The notes under the pieces are model-generated. The model saw only the letters and a program-made list of their open reading frames with translations. It made no database searches and was not told the origin of the DNA. Position numbers and translations under genes: made by a program. Positions 53,276 to 63,037 of a DNA stretch of 64,000 bases are shown here, one piece after another. This stretch comes from Lactobacillus sp. (GTDB taxonomy: Bacteria > Bacillota > Bacilli > Lactobacillales > Lactobacillaceae), in assembly GCF_014803895.1 (NCBI RefSeq), contig NZ_JAAVAU010000023.1, positions 1 through 64,000 of the forward strand, written 5' to 3'. Within the stretch, counting starts at the first letter, position 1, and every line of letters starts with the position of its first letter.

Positions 53276-53306
53276 ATAAAAAAAGCAACTCAATTGAGTT
53301 GCTTTT
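53276..53306. terminator. Terminator of the rRNA methyltransferase gene
   Basis: AAAAGCAACTCAA and TTGAGTTGCTTTT form a perfect palindrome. On the minus strand it is followed by seven T residues, just beyond the stop codon at 53311. Confidence 0.9.
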
Positions 53307-53310
53307 AAAA

Positions 53311-54690
53311 CTATTTATCTTTTCTTAAAACAAGCTTTGCGATACCTTCCCAACGTGGAGTTTGAGGCATCATATCTACTGGTTTAATTACCCGAACGTC
53401 ATATGCTTCACTAAGTAAAATCAGATCTTTTGCTAGGGTTGAAGGATTACATGAGATATAAACAAAAGTTTCTGGTTTAACTTCAAGAAGTGTCTTAATT
53501 AGTTTCTTGTTTAAACCGGTTCTTGGAGGATCAACAATAACAGCATCAATTGGTACACCTTGTTTTTTAAGGTCAGGTAGTACTTTTTCGACATTACCCT
53601 GAATATATTCTGCATTCTTAATATGATTTAATTCCGTATTATGTTGTGCATCAGTTACTGCTTCAGGGATGCTCTCGATTCCGATAACTTGATGAGCACG
53701 GTCACTTGCTAAAATACCTAAAGTTCCAACACCACTATAAGCATCAATTAGGACCTGATCTGGAGTTAAATCAAGATATTTTAATGCTTCGCTATAAAGG
53801 TTTGTGGTTTGTTTAGGATTTAATTGGAAGAAAGCGCGAGGAGAAAGCTTAAATTTTTTGCCTAAGATTTCTTCAGTAATTTCGTTTTTACCAAATAGCT
53901 TAGTTGTTTTATTACCCCAAACTTGTGGATTATTCCATTGAGTTTCATTTTGAAAAACGCTAACTACATTAGGAAGTTTCATAATTTCTTTAGCTAAAGG
54001 AATTAGATTTTTTATTTTTTTACCAATTGTAATTAAAGTTACTTGAATTTCCTTAGTAGAAAAGGATTCTCTTACTACAATTGTTTTAATACCATCAGAT
54101 TTTCTACGATAGTTTGCAACAGGAACTCTAAATTTAGAAATTAACTTTTTAATATCCCGCTCAGTTTTTTGCGTAGCTTTAGATTGGGTAGGCATTTCTG
54201 GTAAATCTATCAAATCACGTGAATTTGGTGCGTATAAACCAAGCTTACTTTTGCCCTTCAAAAATTCAATTTGGTATTGTGCCTTATTGCGGTAGTGCCA
54301 TTCTTCTGGGGCTGGGAGAGTATTTTTAACTTTAATTTTTTGGTAGTTACGTGGATGAAATTTACGCAAGGATTCTAGTATCAAATGTTTTTTAAATTCA
54401 AGTTGTTTAGGATAAGATAAGTGAGCGAGTTCTAATCCACCTACGCGAGGGTCAACACCTTTTGGAAAAGTAACTCGGTCGGGAGATTTTTCTTTAATTC
54501 TTACTAATTCTCCTTCAAGATAGTGTGGGAAGCGTTTAGTAATTTTAGCTACTACAACTTCATCAGGTAAAGCACCAGGAATAAAAATAATTTTCTTTTT
54601 GTAATAGCCAATGCCTTCACCATTGATGCCTAAACGTTTAATAGTAACAATGATGTCTTTTTCAGTTTTATTTTTTGTAAATTTTGTCAA
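53311..54690 (-). CDS. rlmCD: 23S rRNA (uracil-5)-methyltransferase, RumA/RlmCD family
   Basis: 459 residues. It methylates uridines of 23S rRNA at C5. An N-terminal TRAM domain (IKRLGINGEGIGYYKKKIIFIPG region, up to about residue 60) precedes a Rossmann methyltransferase with SAM loop DAYSGVGTLGI (about 331-341), VDPPRTGL (about 397-404) and catalytic cysteine in YISCNPSTLAKD (about 422-433). No four-cysteine iron-sulfur cluster is seen, as in other Firmicute members. The start is TTG at 54690 with GAGGA upstream, giving MTKFTKN; the 40-codon upstream extension lacks a ribosome site and runs into the promoter of divergent recX. Which uridines it modifies is not certain. Confidence 0.9.
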   Translation of the reverse strand: MTKFTKNKTEKDIIVTIKRLGINGEGIGYYKKKIIFIPGALPDEVVVAKITKRFPHYLEGELVRIKEKSPDRVTFPKGVDPRVGGLELAHLSYPKQLEFKKHLILESLRKFHPRNYQKIKVKNTLPAPEEWHYRNKAQYQIEFLKGKSKLGLYAPNSRDLIDLPEMPTQSKATQKTERDIKKLISKFRVPVANYRRKSDGIKTIVVRESFSTKEIQVTLITIGKKIKNLIPLAKEIMKLPNVVSVFQNETQWNNPQVWGNKTTKLFGKNEITEEILGKKFKLSPRAFFQLNPKQTTNLYSEALKYLDLTPDQVLIDAYSGVGTLGILASDRAHQVIGIESIPEAVTDAQHNTELNHIKNAEYIQGNVEKVLPDLKKQGVPIDAVIVDPPRTGLNKKLIKTLLEVKPETFVYISCNPSTLAKDLILLSEAYDVRVIKPVDMMPQTPRWEGIAKLVLRKDK

Positions 54691-54810
54691 AATTAAGTCC
54701 TCATTTCGATTAAACCTAAAAAAAGTGTCACAATTATCATAAGCGCTATTTATTTTTAGCACAAGCAAATTAATTACGTATTTATTATTATAAAGAAAAG
54801 AGGGATACAA

Positions 54811-55626
54811 TTGTCAGTAATTACTAAGGTTACAACCCAAAAAAGAAAAGGGTACTATAATATTTACTTAGATGGAGAGTTTGCGTTTGGGGTTAGTGAA
54901 AGAACTTTAGCAAATTTTCGTTTATTGCCCGGTAATGAATTAACTACAGAACAGATTAGAGAAATAAAGAACTTTGAATCAGATGCTAAGGCTGTTGAGA
55001 TAGCAATAAATTATTTGAGTTATCAACCTCGTAGTATTTATGAAGTTTTACGGTACTTAAAAAAGCATGAAGTTAGTGAGATAGCTGCTCAAAATGCAAT
55101 TACTCAACTTACTGATTTAGGGTACTTGGATGATAAAAAATTTGTTGAACTTTTTATTAAAAATAATATTCGAGTTGGCAAGGATGGTCCTAGAACTTTA
55201 GAGAGAAAACTTGCTCAAAAAGGTGTTGACTCTCAAATTATTATGCAAAGCTTAGCTGAGGTTGAAATAGAGGAGTGGCAAGATCCTGGCTTACGAGTGG
55301 TCCATTCGCTTGTATATCAGTCTGGTAAACTTTCTTTAAAGGAAATTAAACGTAAGGCAAAGACAAAATTAATGAGCCATGGTTTTATGGGTGAAATTGC
55401 AGATATGATAATTGAAAATCTGAACTTGTCTGAAGATGAAGATGAACAACTTGAAGCTTTAAGAACGCAAGGTATTAAAGCTTATCGTCGGTATCGGAAT
55501 CAGGATGATTTTTCGAGAAGACAAAAAGTGCGACGCTATCTTTTACAACATGGCTTCTCTAGTGATGAAGTTAATTCTTTCTTAAATGGTGACGTGTGTG
55601 ATTTAGAAGAACTTAATGATTATTAA
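54811..55626 (+). CDS. recX: Regulatory protein RecX
   Basis: 271 residues. RecX binds RecA filaments and limits recombination. It consists of three-helix RecX repeats, visible as SYQPRSIYEVLRYLKKH (about 70-86), LGYLDDKKFVELFIKN (about 107-122) and a C-terminal FSRRQKVRRYLLQHGFSSDEV (core RRYLLQHGF, about 239-247). The length is normal for lactobacilli. The start is TTG behind AGAGGG. It is divergent from the rRNA methyltransferase gene. Confidence 0.92.
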   Translation: MSVITKVTTQKRKGYYNIYLDGEFAFGVSERTLANFRLLPGNELTTEQIREIKNFESDAKAVEIAINYLSYQPRSIYEVLRYLKKHEVSEIAAQNAITQLTDLGYLDDKKFVELFIKNNIRVGKDGPRTLERKLAQKGVDSQIIMQSLAEVEIEEWQDPGLRVVHSLVYQSGKLSLKEIKRKAKTKLMSHGFMGEIADMIIENLNLSEDEDEQLEALRTQGIKAYRRYRNQDDFSRRQKVRRYLLQHGFSSDEVNSFLNGDVCDLEELNDY

Positions 55627-55671
55627 TAAGCTGTTATAATAATAGTGATGTTTTTGTGAGAAGGTGATTAT

Positions 55672-56274
55672 TTGATAGCACCAAAGGAAGGCGACTATAT
55701 TGCTATTAAAAGTTATAAACATAATGGCACGCTACACCGCACATGGCGCGACACAATGGTTGTTAAAACTGAGCAAAATATTTTGATTGGTGTTAATGAT
55801 CGTACTTTAATCACTGAAAGTGATGGACGTAAGTGGTATAGTCGTGAACCAGCGATTGTTTATTTTCATACTAAATATTGGTTTAATGTCATTGTAATGA
55901 TGCGACCAGATGGAATTGCATATTATAGTAATTTAGCGAGTCCTTTTGTTTTAGATAGAGAAGCTTTGAAGTATATTGATTATGATTTAGATATTAAAGT
56001 TTTTCCTGATGGTGAAAAAAGGCTGCTAGATGTGGATGAATATGCGATGCATAAAAAGTATTGGCAGTATGGTGAAAAAATAGATACGATTTTACGCTAT
56101 TCTAGTTTAGAATTATTAAAGTGGATTGATAATAAAACTGGACCTTTTGCCGATAATTTTGCCAAAATATGGTATGAACGGTACAATCAACTTCGTCCAG
56201 ATGAAAAATATGGTTATTTTAAAGGAAGAGAAAATGAAGAAAGAAATTATTTCAGCAAAGAACGTGATCGGTAA
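55672..56274 (+). CDS. DUF402-family nucleoside tri-/diphosphate phosphatase
   Basis: 200 residues, acidic, soluble. [15 protein letters not shown] (about residues 16-30), [18 protein letters not shown] (about 66-83), [20 protein letters not shown] (about 101-120) and [10 protein letters not shown] belong to the UPF0374/DUF402 family. Its staphylococcal and Bacillus members hydrolyse nucleoside tri- and diphosphates using metal ions held by the conserved aspartates and arginine. It starts with TTG behind GAAGGTG. The next gene overlaps its end by 41 bp. Confidence 0.87.
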   Translation: MIAPKEGDYIAIKSYKHNGTLHRTWRDTMVVKTEQNILIGVNDRTLITESDGRKWYSREPAIVYFHTKYWFNVIVMMRPDGIAYYSNLASPFVLDREALKYIDYDLDIKVFPDGEKRLLDVDEYAMHKKYWQYGEKIDTILRYSSLELLKWIDNKTGPFADNFAKIWYERYNQLRPDEKYGYFKGRENEERNYFSKERDR

Positions 56275-56719
56275 GATTTTTATGCCTAGTCAAATTGATG
56301 AAAGAAGAACATTTGCTGCTTCGGTACAAGCAACGGAAAATGACCCAAAGTTTAAAAAGTTTATTGAAAAAAATGGTTATACTAATGATCGTGCAGGCTT
56401 AATTGTTTTTGGTGAAGGTACTTTCATGTTTGTTTATGGTGTTCTAACTGATGCTAATGTAGCTGCTCCTACTGGTTTAAATCGATATCAACTACCAGAA
56501 GCTGAGGTTGCAGAGGTTGAAACTGATAATATGGGACTGATTTACTTTAGTCAACCGGTCAATATCACTGTACCAACATTTTTAGATAAATTGACCAAAG
56601 AAAATGTAACTATTTATGAAAATATGGGTGATAGTGAAACACCATATATTTTATCTGATTTGAATTTATCTACAAAAAAACTGACTCAAATTTATTACAT
56701 TAGAGCCAGTAAAAATTAA
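56234..56719 (+). CDS. Conserved hypothetical protein (161 residues)
   Basis: Soluble protein beginning [16 protein letters not shown] and ending IYYIRASKN. It contains alternating strands and helices and a [18 protein letters not shown] core but no motif I recognise. The fold could resemble the effector-binding domains of small regulators, which is only an impression. The start at 56234 is chosen because AAAGGAAGAG precedes it; the longer frame from 56126 lies wholly within the preceding gene. The overlap of 41 bp indicates coupled expression with the DUF402 phosphatase. Confidence 0.75.
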   Translation: MKKEIISAKNVIGKIFMPSQIDERRTFAASVQATENDPKFKKFIEKNGYTNDRAGLIVFGEGTFMFVYGVLTDANVAAPTGLNRYQLPEAEVAEVETDNMGLIYFSQPVNITVPTFLDKLTKENVTIYENMGDSETPYILSDLNLSTKKLTQIYYIRASKN

Positions 56720-57181
56720 TTAGTGTTGTTGTGGGTCAATTGAAAGATTGTCGTATTCTAGGTAGGCACCAATGCATGTGGAAATGAGCATTACTAGTAA
56801 TGTCCAACCAACGGCTGTGCCGACAATAATTTTTAGTGATAAAAATTGTCTTACTAAAATTGTTGCAACTGTGCATAGAATAAAATCTAATATAAAATTT
56901 CCTACTAGAAATAGTTTACGTCGTCTGATACTAAAAAAACGAAGTAATTGTTTAAAAAAACTGTAAGGGATTTGTTCCGAGAGTAAATCTAGCGGTCTTT
57001 GAATAGTTGCTTTAATAGCAAACATAATTAAAGCTCCTACGAAGGCTCCTACTAGGGTACGCCATACATTGCTTGAATGGCGTACTAGCGCATTATAGCA
57101 AATACCAACGATTGTTAAACTACAAAGATAGGGAATTAAAAGTAAAAAGATAAAAACTAAATAGATTCGTTCTCTTTTCAT
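56720..57181 (-). CDS. Hypothetical membrane protein with four membrane segments
   Basis: 153 residues. Segments at about 6-28, 42-60, 90-110 and 113-135, with a basic cytoplasmic loop (FFSIRRRKLF). No known motif. The stop codon abuts that of the converging gene at 56719 without any intergenic base, and no terminator lies between them, so the transcripts must overlap. The function is unknown. Confidence 0.75.
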   Translation of the reverse strand: MKRERIYLVFIFLLLIPYLCSLTIVGICYNALVRHSSNVWRTLVGAFVGALIMFAIKATIQRPLDLLSEQIPYSFFKQLLRFFSIRRRKLFLVGNFILDFILCTVATILVRQFLSLKIIVGTAVGWTLLVMLISTCIGAYLEYDNLSIDPQQH

Positions 57182-57269
57182 AATTTGACCTCATTTCTTG
57201 CTTTTTATTCTATCATAGAAAGCATAGCGACAGAATTGAATAATACCAAATAGAAAGTGAGAAGCAACT

Positions 57270-58145
57270 ATGAGTACTGACCCTAATGCGGGTGACTTAT
57301 TTAGTCGATTAAAAGCACGTTTTCGTAATGAAGAAAAGTTAGATGCTCCTGACCGACTAGCTAAAGAAATTGCTACTTTGCATAAAAACCATCTGCTTAA
57401 TGATCATGAATATGGCATGATGGAGGGAATTATCAATTTTCAAACCAAGATGGCTCGTGAAGTAATGGTTCCACGAACAGATGCCTTCATGGTTGATATC
57501 AATAAAGAGTTTAAAAAGAACCTTGCCGAAATTCTTAAAAAGCCATATTCTCGAATTCCCGTTTATGACGGTGAAAGAGATAAAATTGTGGGTGTAATTC
57601 ATATTAGAACTGTTTTACGTAAAGCTTGGGAAAACGGTTTTGATAAAATAAATTATGAAGATGTAATGTTTGAACCTTTATTTGCCCCTGAAACAATTGA
57701 TTTAGGAGAATTATTGGTTGAAATACAGCAGACCCAACGACAATTAGTGATTTTAACTGATGAGTTTGGTGGTGTTGTCGGACTAACTACCATCGAAGAC
57801 TTAATTGAAGAAATTGTTGGTGATATTGATGATGAAGCTGATCATGCACAAGTTTTATTTAGAAAAGTTGACGACCAACATTATATTATCTATGGCAAGA
57901 TGTTATTAACTGATTTTAATGAAGAATTTGGTACTGATTTAGAGATGGAAGATGTTGATACAATTGCGGGGTATGTTATCACTAGGTTGGGCTTAATTCC
58001 AGCTAAGGGTGAAAAACTAAGCGTAAAGTTAGCTAATGGTATGACACTAACTACGCGGAGAATGAAAGGATCAAGATTATTGACGCTTCTTCTTTCTATT
58101 CCAGATGAAAAGATAATGACTAAAGATGATAAGGTAGGAGAATAA
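57270..58145 (+). CDS. CorC-like protein with CBS pair, lacking a membrane domain
   Basis: 291 residues. A short helical N-terminus, two CBS domains (MVPRTDAFMVDI at about 68 and FGGVVGLTTIEDLIEEIVGDI at about 167-187, core EFGGVVGLTTIEDL), then a CorC/HlyC C-terminal domain. It is the soluble counterpart of the CNNM protein at 35126-36487 and matches the E. coli CorC layout. It probably takes part in divalent cation homeostasis. Its stop codon is directly followed by the prfC ATG, so the two share a transcript. Confidence 0.88.
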   Translation: MSTDPNAGDLFSRLKARFRNEEKLDAPDRLAKEIATLHKNHLLNDHEYGMMEGIINFQTKMAREVMVPRTDAFMVDINKEFKKNLAEILKKPYSRIPVYDGERDKIVGVIHIRTVLRKAWENGFDKINYEDVMFEPLFAPETIDLGELLVEIQQTQRQLVILTDEFGGVVGLTTIEDLIEEIVGDIDDEADHAQVLFRKVDDQHYIIYGKMLLTDFNEEFGTDLEMEDVDTIAGYVITRLGLIPAKGEKLSVKLANGMTLTTRRMKGSRLLTLLLSIPDEKIMTKDDKVGE

Positions 58146-59714
58146 ATGACAAAGTTAACAGATGAAGTAAATAAGCGTCGTACATTCGCTATTATTTCCC
58201 ACCCAGATGCTGGTAAGACGACAATTACTGAGCAGATGCTTTTATTTGGTGGTGTAATTCGCAGTGCTGGTACCGTTAAGGCAAGAAAAACAGGTCACTA
58301 CGCTACCAGTGACTGGATGGATATTGAAAAAAAGCGTGGTATCTCAGTTACTAGTTCTGTAATGCAATTTGAATATCAAGGTAAACGGATTAATATTTTG
58401 GATACACCGGGACACCAAGATTTTTCGGAAGATACATATCGTACTTTGATGGCTGTTGATGCTGCTGTAATGGTTATCGATTCAGCTAAGGGTATTGAAC
58501 CTCAAACTAAAAAATTGTTCAAAGTTGTAAAACAACGTGGTATCCCAATTTTTACTTTTATGAACAAGCTTGATCGTGATGGACGTGAACCACTTGATTT
58601 GATTGCTGAATTAGAAGATTTACTTGGTGTTGAAGGCGTAGCTATGAACTGGCCAATTGGTATGGGCAAGCAACTAAAGGGTCTGTATGATATTGCCAAT
58701 AATCGGGTAGAACTATATCGTAAAGATGATGAAGAGCGTTTTATTCCTTTAGATAAAGATGGTAAATTAGATCCTAGTCAACCTCTTGCTCAAGATAGTT
58801 TATTTGAAAGTACTTTAGGTGACATTGATCTTCTTAAAGAAGCAGGTAATCAGTTTGATAAAGAAAAAATCCTAAAGGGTGACCAAACTCCTGTATTCTT
58901 TGGATCAGCTTTAACTAATTTTGGAGTAGAGACTTTCTTAGATAGTTTTGTACAATTAGCTCCTGCACCTCAAGATCATGAGGTTAATGAAAATGAAAAA
59001 TTAGAACCGGATAATTCTGAATTCTCTGGCTTTGTATTTAAAATTCAAGCTAACATGAATCCTAACCACCGTGATCGTATTGCTTTCGTGCGTATTGGTT
59101 CTGGAGAATTTAAAAAGGGAATGGATGTTACCTTAGCTAGGACTAACAAGCCCGTTCGTTTAAATGGTGCAACTGAATTTATGTCTAGTGCACGTGTCCA
59201 AGTTTCTGAAGCTGTTGCGGGTGACATCGTTGGTTTATATGATACAGGTAACTTCCAAATTGGTGATAGCATCTATGCGGGTAAAAAGAAAATAGTTTAT
59301 CCTGAATTACCACAGTTTACACCAGAAATCTTTATGCGTGTAACAGCTAAAAATGTGATGAAGCAAAAATCATTCCACAAGGGAATGACGCAATTAGTCC
59401 AAGAAGGTGCAATTCAACTTTATCGTGGTTATACTACTGATGATTATATTTTGGGGGCTGTAGGTCAGTTGCAATTTGAAGTGTTTGCTTATCGAATGAA
59501 GAATGAATATAATTCGGAGGTAGAACTTCATAGTTTGGGTAACCGTGTAGCACGTTGGATTAATCCAGATCAACTTGATACTAAAATGTCTTCATCACGT
59601 AACTTGCTTGTTAAGGACCGTGAAGATGAACCATTATTCTTATTTGAAAATGCTTTTGCTGAGAGATGGTTTAAAGACAAGTATCCTGATGTTGAATTAA
59701 CTTCAAGATTATAA
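58146..59714 (+). CDS. prfC: Peptide chain release factor 3
   Basis: 522 residues. GTPase that recycles release factors 1 and 2 from the ribosome. G1 SHPDAGKTT (about residues 18-26), switch [10 protein letters not shown] (about 86-93) and G4 NKLD (about 141-144) are intact. [17 protein letters not shown] and [14 protein letters not shown] are RF3 landmarks that separate it from elongation factor G. It starts directly after the corC stop codon. Confidence 0.96.
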   Translation: MTKLTDEVNKRRTFAIISHPDAGKTTITEQMLLFGGVIRSAGTVKARKTGHYATSDWMDIEKKRGISVTSSVMQFEYQGKRINILDTPGHQDFSEDTYRTLMAVDAAVMVIDSAKGIEPQTKKLFKVVKQRGIPIFTFMNKLDRDGREPLDLIAELEDLLGVEGVAMNWPIGMGKQLKGLYDIANNRVELYRKDDEERFIPLDKDGKLDPSQPLAQDSLFESTLGDIDLLKEAGNQFDKEKILKGDQTPVFFGSALTNFGVETFLDSFVQLAPAPQDHEVNENEKLEPDNSEFSGFVFKIQANMNPNHRDRIAFVRIGSGEFKKGMDVTLARTNKPVRLNGATEFMSSARVQVSEAVAGDIVGLYDTGNFQIGDSIYAGKKKIVYPELPQFTPEIFMRVTAKNVMKQKSFHKGMTQLVQEGAIQLYRGYTTDDYILGAVGQLQFEVFAYRMKNEYNSEVELHSLGNRVARWINPDQLDTKMSSSRNLLVKDREDEPLFLFENAFAERWFKDKYPDVELTSRL

Positions 59715-59717
59715 AAT

Positions 59718-59753
59718 AAAAAAACTAGAGCGCTTTGACGCTCTAGTTTTTTT
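59718..59753. terminator. Terminator between prfC and the DUF1827 gene
   Basis: AAAAACTAGAGCG and CGCTCTAGTTTTT, 13-bp stem, symmetrical. It touches the stop codon of the minus-strand gene. Confidence 0.9.
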
Positions 59754-60030
59754 ATTTCTCACAAGTAATAGAAATAATCTTTCTACTTTTATCAATTGTG
59801 ATATCGTAAATCTTATCTTCATGGATTAGTCGGTCAATCACGAATTCAATTTCATCTTGACGGATTGCACGCTTATGATTTTCCATTACGATTTCAATTT
59901 TATCAGTTGTTTCACTGTATACTACAGTAGTATTACCTAATGAATAAACTTTTACGTATTGACTATTGGTAGCAGCAAGTTGCTTCTCTACTAAATCTCT
60001 GTATGTATTGGTTACATCAATTAAATGCAT
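59752..60030 (-). CDS. DUF1827-like small protein
   Basis: 92 residues, soluble. The N-terminal MHLIDVTNTYRDLV and the centre VKVYSLGNTTVVYSE resemble the DUF1827 family of lactobacilli, streptococci and enterococci, whose function is unknown. It carries AAAGGATG before the ATG. It lies downstream of clpE on the same strand (91-bp gap) with a possible promoter of its own, so it may or may not be in the heat-shock transcript. Confidence 0.75.
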   Translation of the reverse strand: MHLIDVTNTYRDLVEKQLAATNSQYVKVYSLGNTTVVYSETTDKIEIVMENHKRAIRQDEIEFVIDRLIHEDKIYDITIDKSRKIISITCEK

Positions 60031-60121
60031 AATTTCACATCCTTTATTATCATGTATTCTCTTTATAGTATACGCTTTTTGTGGAGAATAGAAGAAAATT
60101 TTAGTTGTGAACTACTGATGA

Positions 60122-62284
60122 TTAGATGTTTTCACTGATTTTAACTTCGTTGTCTTGAGTTGAGGCAAATAATTCTTTAGCTTCTGGATGATCAAGTTTA
60201 TAATCGGCAACTTTATCTTCAATTTGCTCTTGAATTACACGACGAAGTGGTCGTGCTCCCATTGCTGGATCGTACCCTTTATCAACTAAAATTTCTTTAA
60301 CATCTGGGTTTACTGTGATATGTAAGCCTTCATCCTTGACCATTTCATTAGTGTCTTGAAGCATTAAGTCAACAATTTTAACTAAGTTTTCTTTTTCAAG
60401 GGATTTAAACTCAACAATATCATCCAACCGGTTTAAAAATTCAGGTTTGAAGTACTGGCCCATTACACGCTTGAATTGTTCTTGTTTACTGCTTTGTGCT
60501 GCAAATCCAACACTTGCTTCTTTGATACCTTGACCAGCATTAGAAGTCATAATGATAATTGTATCTTTAAATGAAACTGTGTGACCTTGAGAATCAGTTA
60601 GACGACCGTCATCTAAAATTTGTAAGAAAAGATGGAGAACGTCTGGGTGGGCTTTTTCAATTTCATCGAATAAAATCAAACTGTATGGATTATGACGAAC
60701 TCTTTCTGTTAATTGACCAGCTTCTTCGTAACCAACATAGCCAGGAGCTGAACCAATTAATTTAGATACGGAATATTGTTCCATATATTCACTCATATCA
60801 AAGCGAATCATAGCATCCTCAGTGCCGAAGATTTGCTTAGCAAGTTGCTTAGCTAGTTCAGTTTTACCCACACCGGTTGGGCCGACAAATAGAAATGAAC
60901 CAATTGGTCGACCAGATTTGTTGAAACCAACACGATTGCGACGAATGGCACGGGCAACAGTTTTAACAGCTTCATCTTGACCGATAACGTTTTCTTGTAG
61001 GTCATGAGCTAAGTTCTTTAATTGAGTTTGTTCTTGTTTCTGTAAATCACCAACAGGAATACCTGTTTTTTCTTCAACAATTTTATTCATAATTTTATCA
61101 GTGATTACAGGCGTTTTATCTGGATCAACTTTTTGATCTTTTAATTTATCATACTTCTCAATTTGATCACGATAGTAAGCTGCTTTTTCGTAATCTTCAT
61201 TTTTTAAGGCATCTTGCTTAAGTTGTTCGGCAGCGTCCATTCTTTCTTTAAGTTTTTCGCTATCCACGTAAGGGATAGTTAAATTCATTCGTGAACCAGC
61301 TTCATCTAATAAATCAATAGCTTTATCTGGTAAAAAACGATCCTGAATGTAACGAGAAGATAGTTTTACTGCCGCATCAATGGCTTCATCGTTATAATTT
61401 ACATGGTGGTAATCTTCATAACGACGTTTAATACCTTGTAAAATTTTAATTGTTTCTTCAATAGAAGGTTCTTTAACTTGAACTGGTTGGAAACGTCGAG
61501 CTAAAGCAGAATCCTTTTCAATATTACGATACTCTTTAATAGTAGTAGCACCGATTAATTGGAATTCTCCACGTGCTAAAGCAGGCTTAATGATATTACC
61601 AGCATCCATACCACCTTCGGCATTCCCTGCACCAACAATTTCATGAATTTCATCAATGAAAAGGATGATATTATCATTACTTTCTAGTTCTTTAATTAAT
61701 TGTTCCATTCTTTGTTCAAATTGACCCCGAACGCCAGTTCCTTGAACTAGAGATACCATATTTAAAGAAATGATCCGTTTATCTTGTAATTTAGCTGGAA
61801 CTGAGCCATCTACGATTTGTTGAGCTAAACCTTCAGCAACAGCAGTTTTACCGACCCCAGCTTCACCGATTAAGACTGGATTATTTTTTGTTCTTCGGTT
61901 TAAAATTTCGATTACACGAGCAATTTCTTTATCACGACCAATTACTGGGTCAATCTTTCCTTTTTTAGCTAGATCAGTTAAATCAGTCCCATATTGATCT
62001 AATAAAGATGGTCTCTTATGGCGACCACCACCACGACGACCACCACCCATATTCATTCTAGGATTTTGATTTTGGTTATCTGAATTTTGATTGCTGGAAT
62101 TAAAGGCATTAAACAAATCATCAAAGTTACCAAAAAATTCATTATTATTCATATTATTTTGTCCTTGTAAATTTTGTAATTCTTGATAGCAATTTTGACA
62201 TAAAGAAATTTCGCGGGTTTGTCCATTAATATTAGTATGTAAATGAATGGAAGCAGGCCGCTCATGACAGTTATCACATAGCAT
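60122..62284 (-). CDS. clpE: ATP-dependent Clp protease ATPase ClpE
   Basis: 720 residues. AAA+ unfoldase of the ClpP protease. The N-terminal zinc finger has four cysteines (C3, C6, C29, C32), which distinguishes ClpE from ClpC. An Asn/Gln/Gly-rich linker follows, then AAA-1 (Walker [10 protein letters not shown]), a UVR-type coiled coil (around [13 protein letters not shown]) and AAA-2 (Walker [10 protein letters not shown]). The start at MLCDNC is fixed by GGAGG; the earlier in-frame ATG lies in the promoter. Expression is predicted to be heat-inducible through the CIRCE element overlapping its promoter. Confidence 0.95.
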   Translation of the reverse strand: MLCDNCHERPASIHLHTNINGQTREISLCQNCYQELQNLQGQNNMNNNEFFGNFDDLFNAFNSSNQNSDNQNQNPRMNMGGGRRGGGRHKRPSLLDQYGTDLTDLAKKGKIDPVIGRDKEIARVIEILNRRTKNNPVLIGEAGVGKTAVAEGLAQQIVDGSVPAKLQDKRIISLNMVSLVQGTGVRGQFEQRMEQLIKELESNDNIILFIDEIHEIVGAGNAEGGMDAGNIIKPALARGEFQLIGATTIKEYRNIEKDSALARRFQPVQVKEPSIEETIKILQGIKRRYEDYHHVNYNDEAIDAAVKLSSRYIQDRFLPDKAIDLLDEAGSRMNLTIPYVDSEKLKERMDAAEQLKQDALKNEDYEKAAYYRDQIEKYDKLKDQKVDPDKTPVITDKIMNKIVEEKTGIPVGDLQKQEQTQLKNLAHDLQENVIGQDEAVKTVARAIRRNRVGFNKSGRPIGSFLFVGPTGVGKTELAKQLAKQIFGTEDAMIRFDMSEYMEQYSVSKLIGSAPGYVGYEEAGQLTERVRHNPYSLILFDEIEKAHPDVLHLFLQILDDGRLTDSQGHTVSFKDTIIIMTSNAGQGIKEASVGFAAQSSKQEQFKRVMGQYFKPEFLNRLDDIVEFKSLEKENLVKIVDLMLQDTNEMVKDEGLHITVNPDVKEILVDKGYDPAMGARPLRRVIQEQIEDKVADYKLDHPEAKELFASTQDNEVKISENI

Positions 62285-62333
62285 TTGGAAGACCTCCGTT
62301 TCCCCTATAATGAGATTAATAAATACTGAGACT

Positions 62334-62370
62334 ATTGTAATAGTTAGCACTCAATATAGTCAAGTGCTAA
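62334..62370 (-). promoter_or_regulatory. clpE promoter overlapped by a CIRCE (HrcA) operator
   Basis: On the plus strand 62344-62370 reads TTAGCACTC-N9-AAGTGCTAA, the CIRCE inverted repeat with one mismatch in 18. On the minus strand the promoter is TTGACT (62363-62358), 18-bp spacer, TACAAT (62339-62334). The operator covers the -35 box and most of the spacer, so HrcA binding would exclude polymerase. No CtsR heptamer repeat is seen. Confidence 0.9.
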
Positions 62371-62470
62371 AGATTAAAACTTACTTTTCGTAAGAAAAAC
62401 TTAATTTTTTTGCAAATAAATCATTAAATTTTTAGAATGAGTAGTGAAATAAATTTTGAAAGGTAAAATA

Positions 62471-62653
62471 ATGGATTACGAACAAATACTGAATGATTTG
62501 GTAGAAGGAAAAATTAAAGAATACAAAGTTGATACAACAAATGCTTTTGAGTTTCAAAAAGCATTACGTCAATTTGGTAAAAGACAAGATATTACCGGTG
62601 TAGCTCAAAGAGGTGGTAGTATAATATATAAAGTAGTGGGCGGTGACAAATAA
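62471..62653 (+). CDS. Small hypothetical protein (60 residues)
   Basis: Begins MDYEQILNDLVEGKI and ends YKVVGGDK; charged, soluble, with an N-terminal helix and a likely C-terminal strand pair (GVAQRGGSIIYKVV). GAAAGG precedes the ATG by seven bases, which selects this start over the in-frame TTG five codons earlier. It is divergent from clpE, about 100 bp beyond the CIRCE site. I do not recognise a family. Confidence 0.65.
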   Translation: MDYEQILNDLVEGKIKEYKVDTTNAFEFQKALRQFGKRQDITGVAQRGGSIIYKVVGGDK

Positions 62654-62665
62654 TTTTATAATTTT

Positions 62666-62714
62666 TGAAAACCATTACATTACTGTTGTTTTAACATCAA
62701 AAAAATGATAATCT
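62666..62714 (+). promoter_or_regulatory. ptsHI promoter with a cre-like site
   Basis: TTGTTT (62686-62691), 17-bp spacer, TAATCT (62709-62714). Six bases upstream, TGAAAACCATTACA (62666-62679) fits the cre consensus at 13 of 14 positions, but the miss is in the central CG. A position upstream of -35 would allow activation by CcpA; the site is doubtful. Confidence 0.5.
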
Positions 62715-62770
62715 AATAAACGAATGGGATTTAGCTCCCAGTTAATTTTGATTTTAAAGGAGATCCAAAA

Positions 62771-63037
62771 ATGGAAAAACGTGAATTTCATATTATTGCA
62801 GAAACTGGTATCCATGCACGTCCAGCAACTTTATTAGTACAAGCTGCTTCAAAGTTCGGTTCAGACGTTAACTTGGAATACAATGGCAAGTCTGTAAACT
62901 TGAAGTCAATCATGGGTGTTATGTCTTTAGGTGTTGGCCAAGGTGCTGATGTAACTATCACTGCTGAAGGTGATGACGAAAAGGAAGCAATTGAAGCAAT
63001 TGCTGATACAATGAAAAAGGAAGGCTTAGCTGAATAA
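62771..63037 (+). CDS. ptsH: Phosphocarrier protein HPr
   Basis: 88 residues. It carries phosphate from enzyme I to the sugar-specific PTS proteins and, when phosphorylated on serine, is the corepressor of CcpA. The active-site histidine lies in TGIHARPAT (H15) and the regulatory serine in [11 protein letters not shown] (S46). AAAGGAG precedes the ATG. The stop codon overlaps the ptsI start by one base. Confidence 0.97.
   Translation: MEKREFHIIAETGIHARPATLLVQAASKFGSDVNLEYNGKSVNLKSIMGVMSLGVGQGADVTITAEGDDEKEAIEAIADTMKKEGLAE

Noticed and set aside
54691..54810. 40-codon N-terminal extension of the rRNA methyltransferase
   Set aside because: No ribosome site, sequence unlike a TRAM domain, and it would overlap the promoter region of divergent recX; the TTG at 54690 with GAGGA is better.
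62344..62370. CtsR operator at clpE
   Set aside because: The CtsR direct heptamer repeat is not present; the inverted repeat with a 9-bp spacer is CIRCE.
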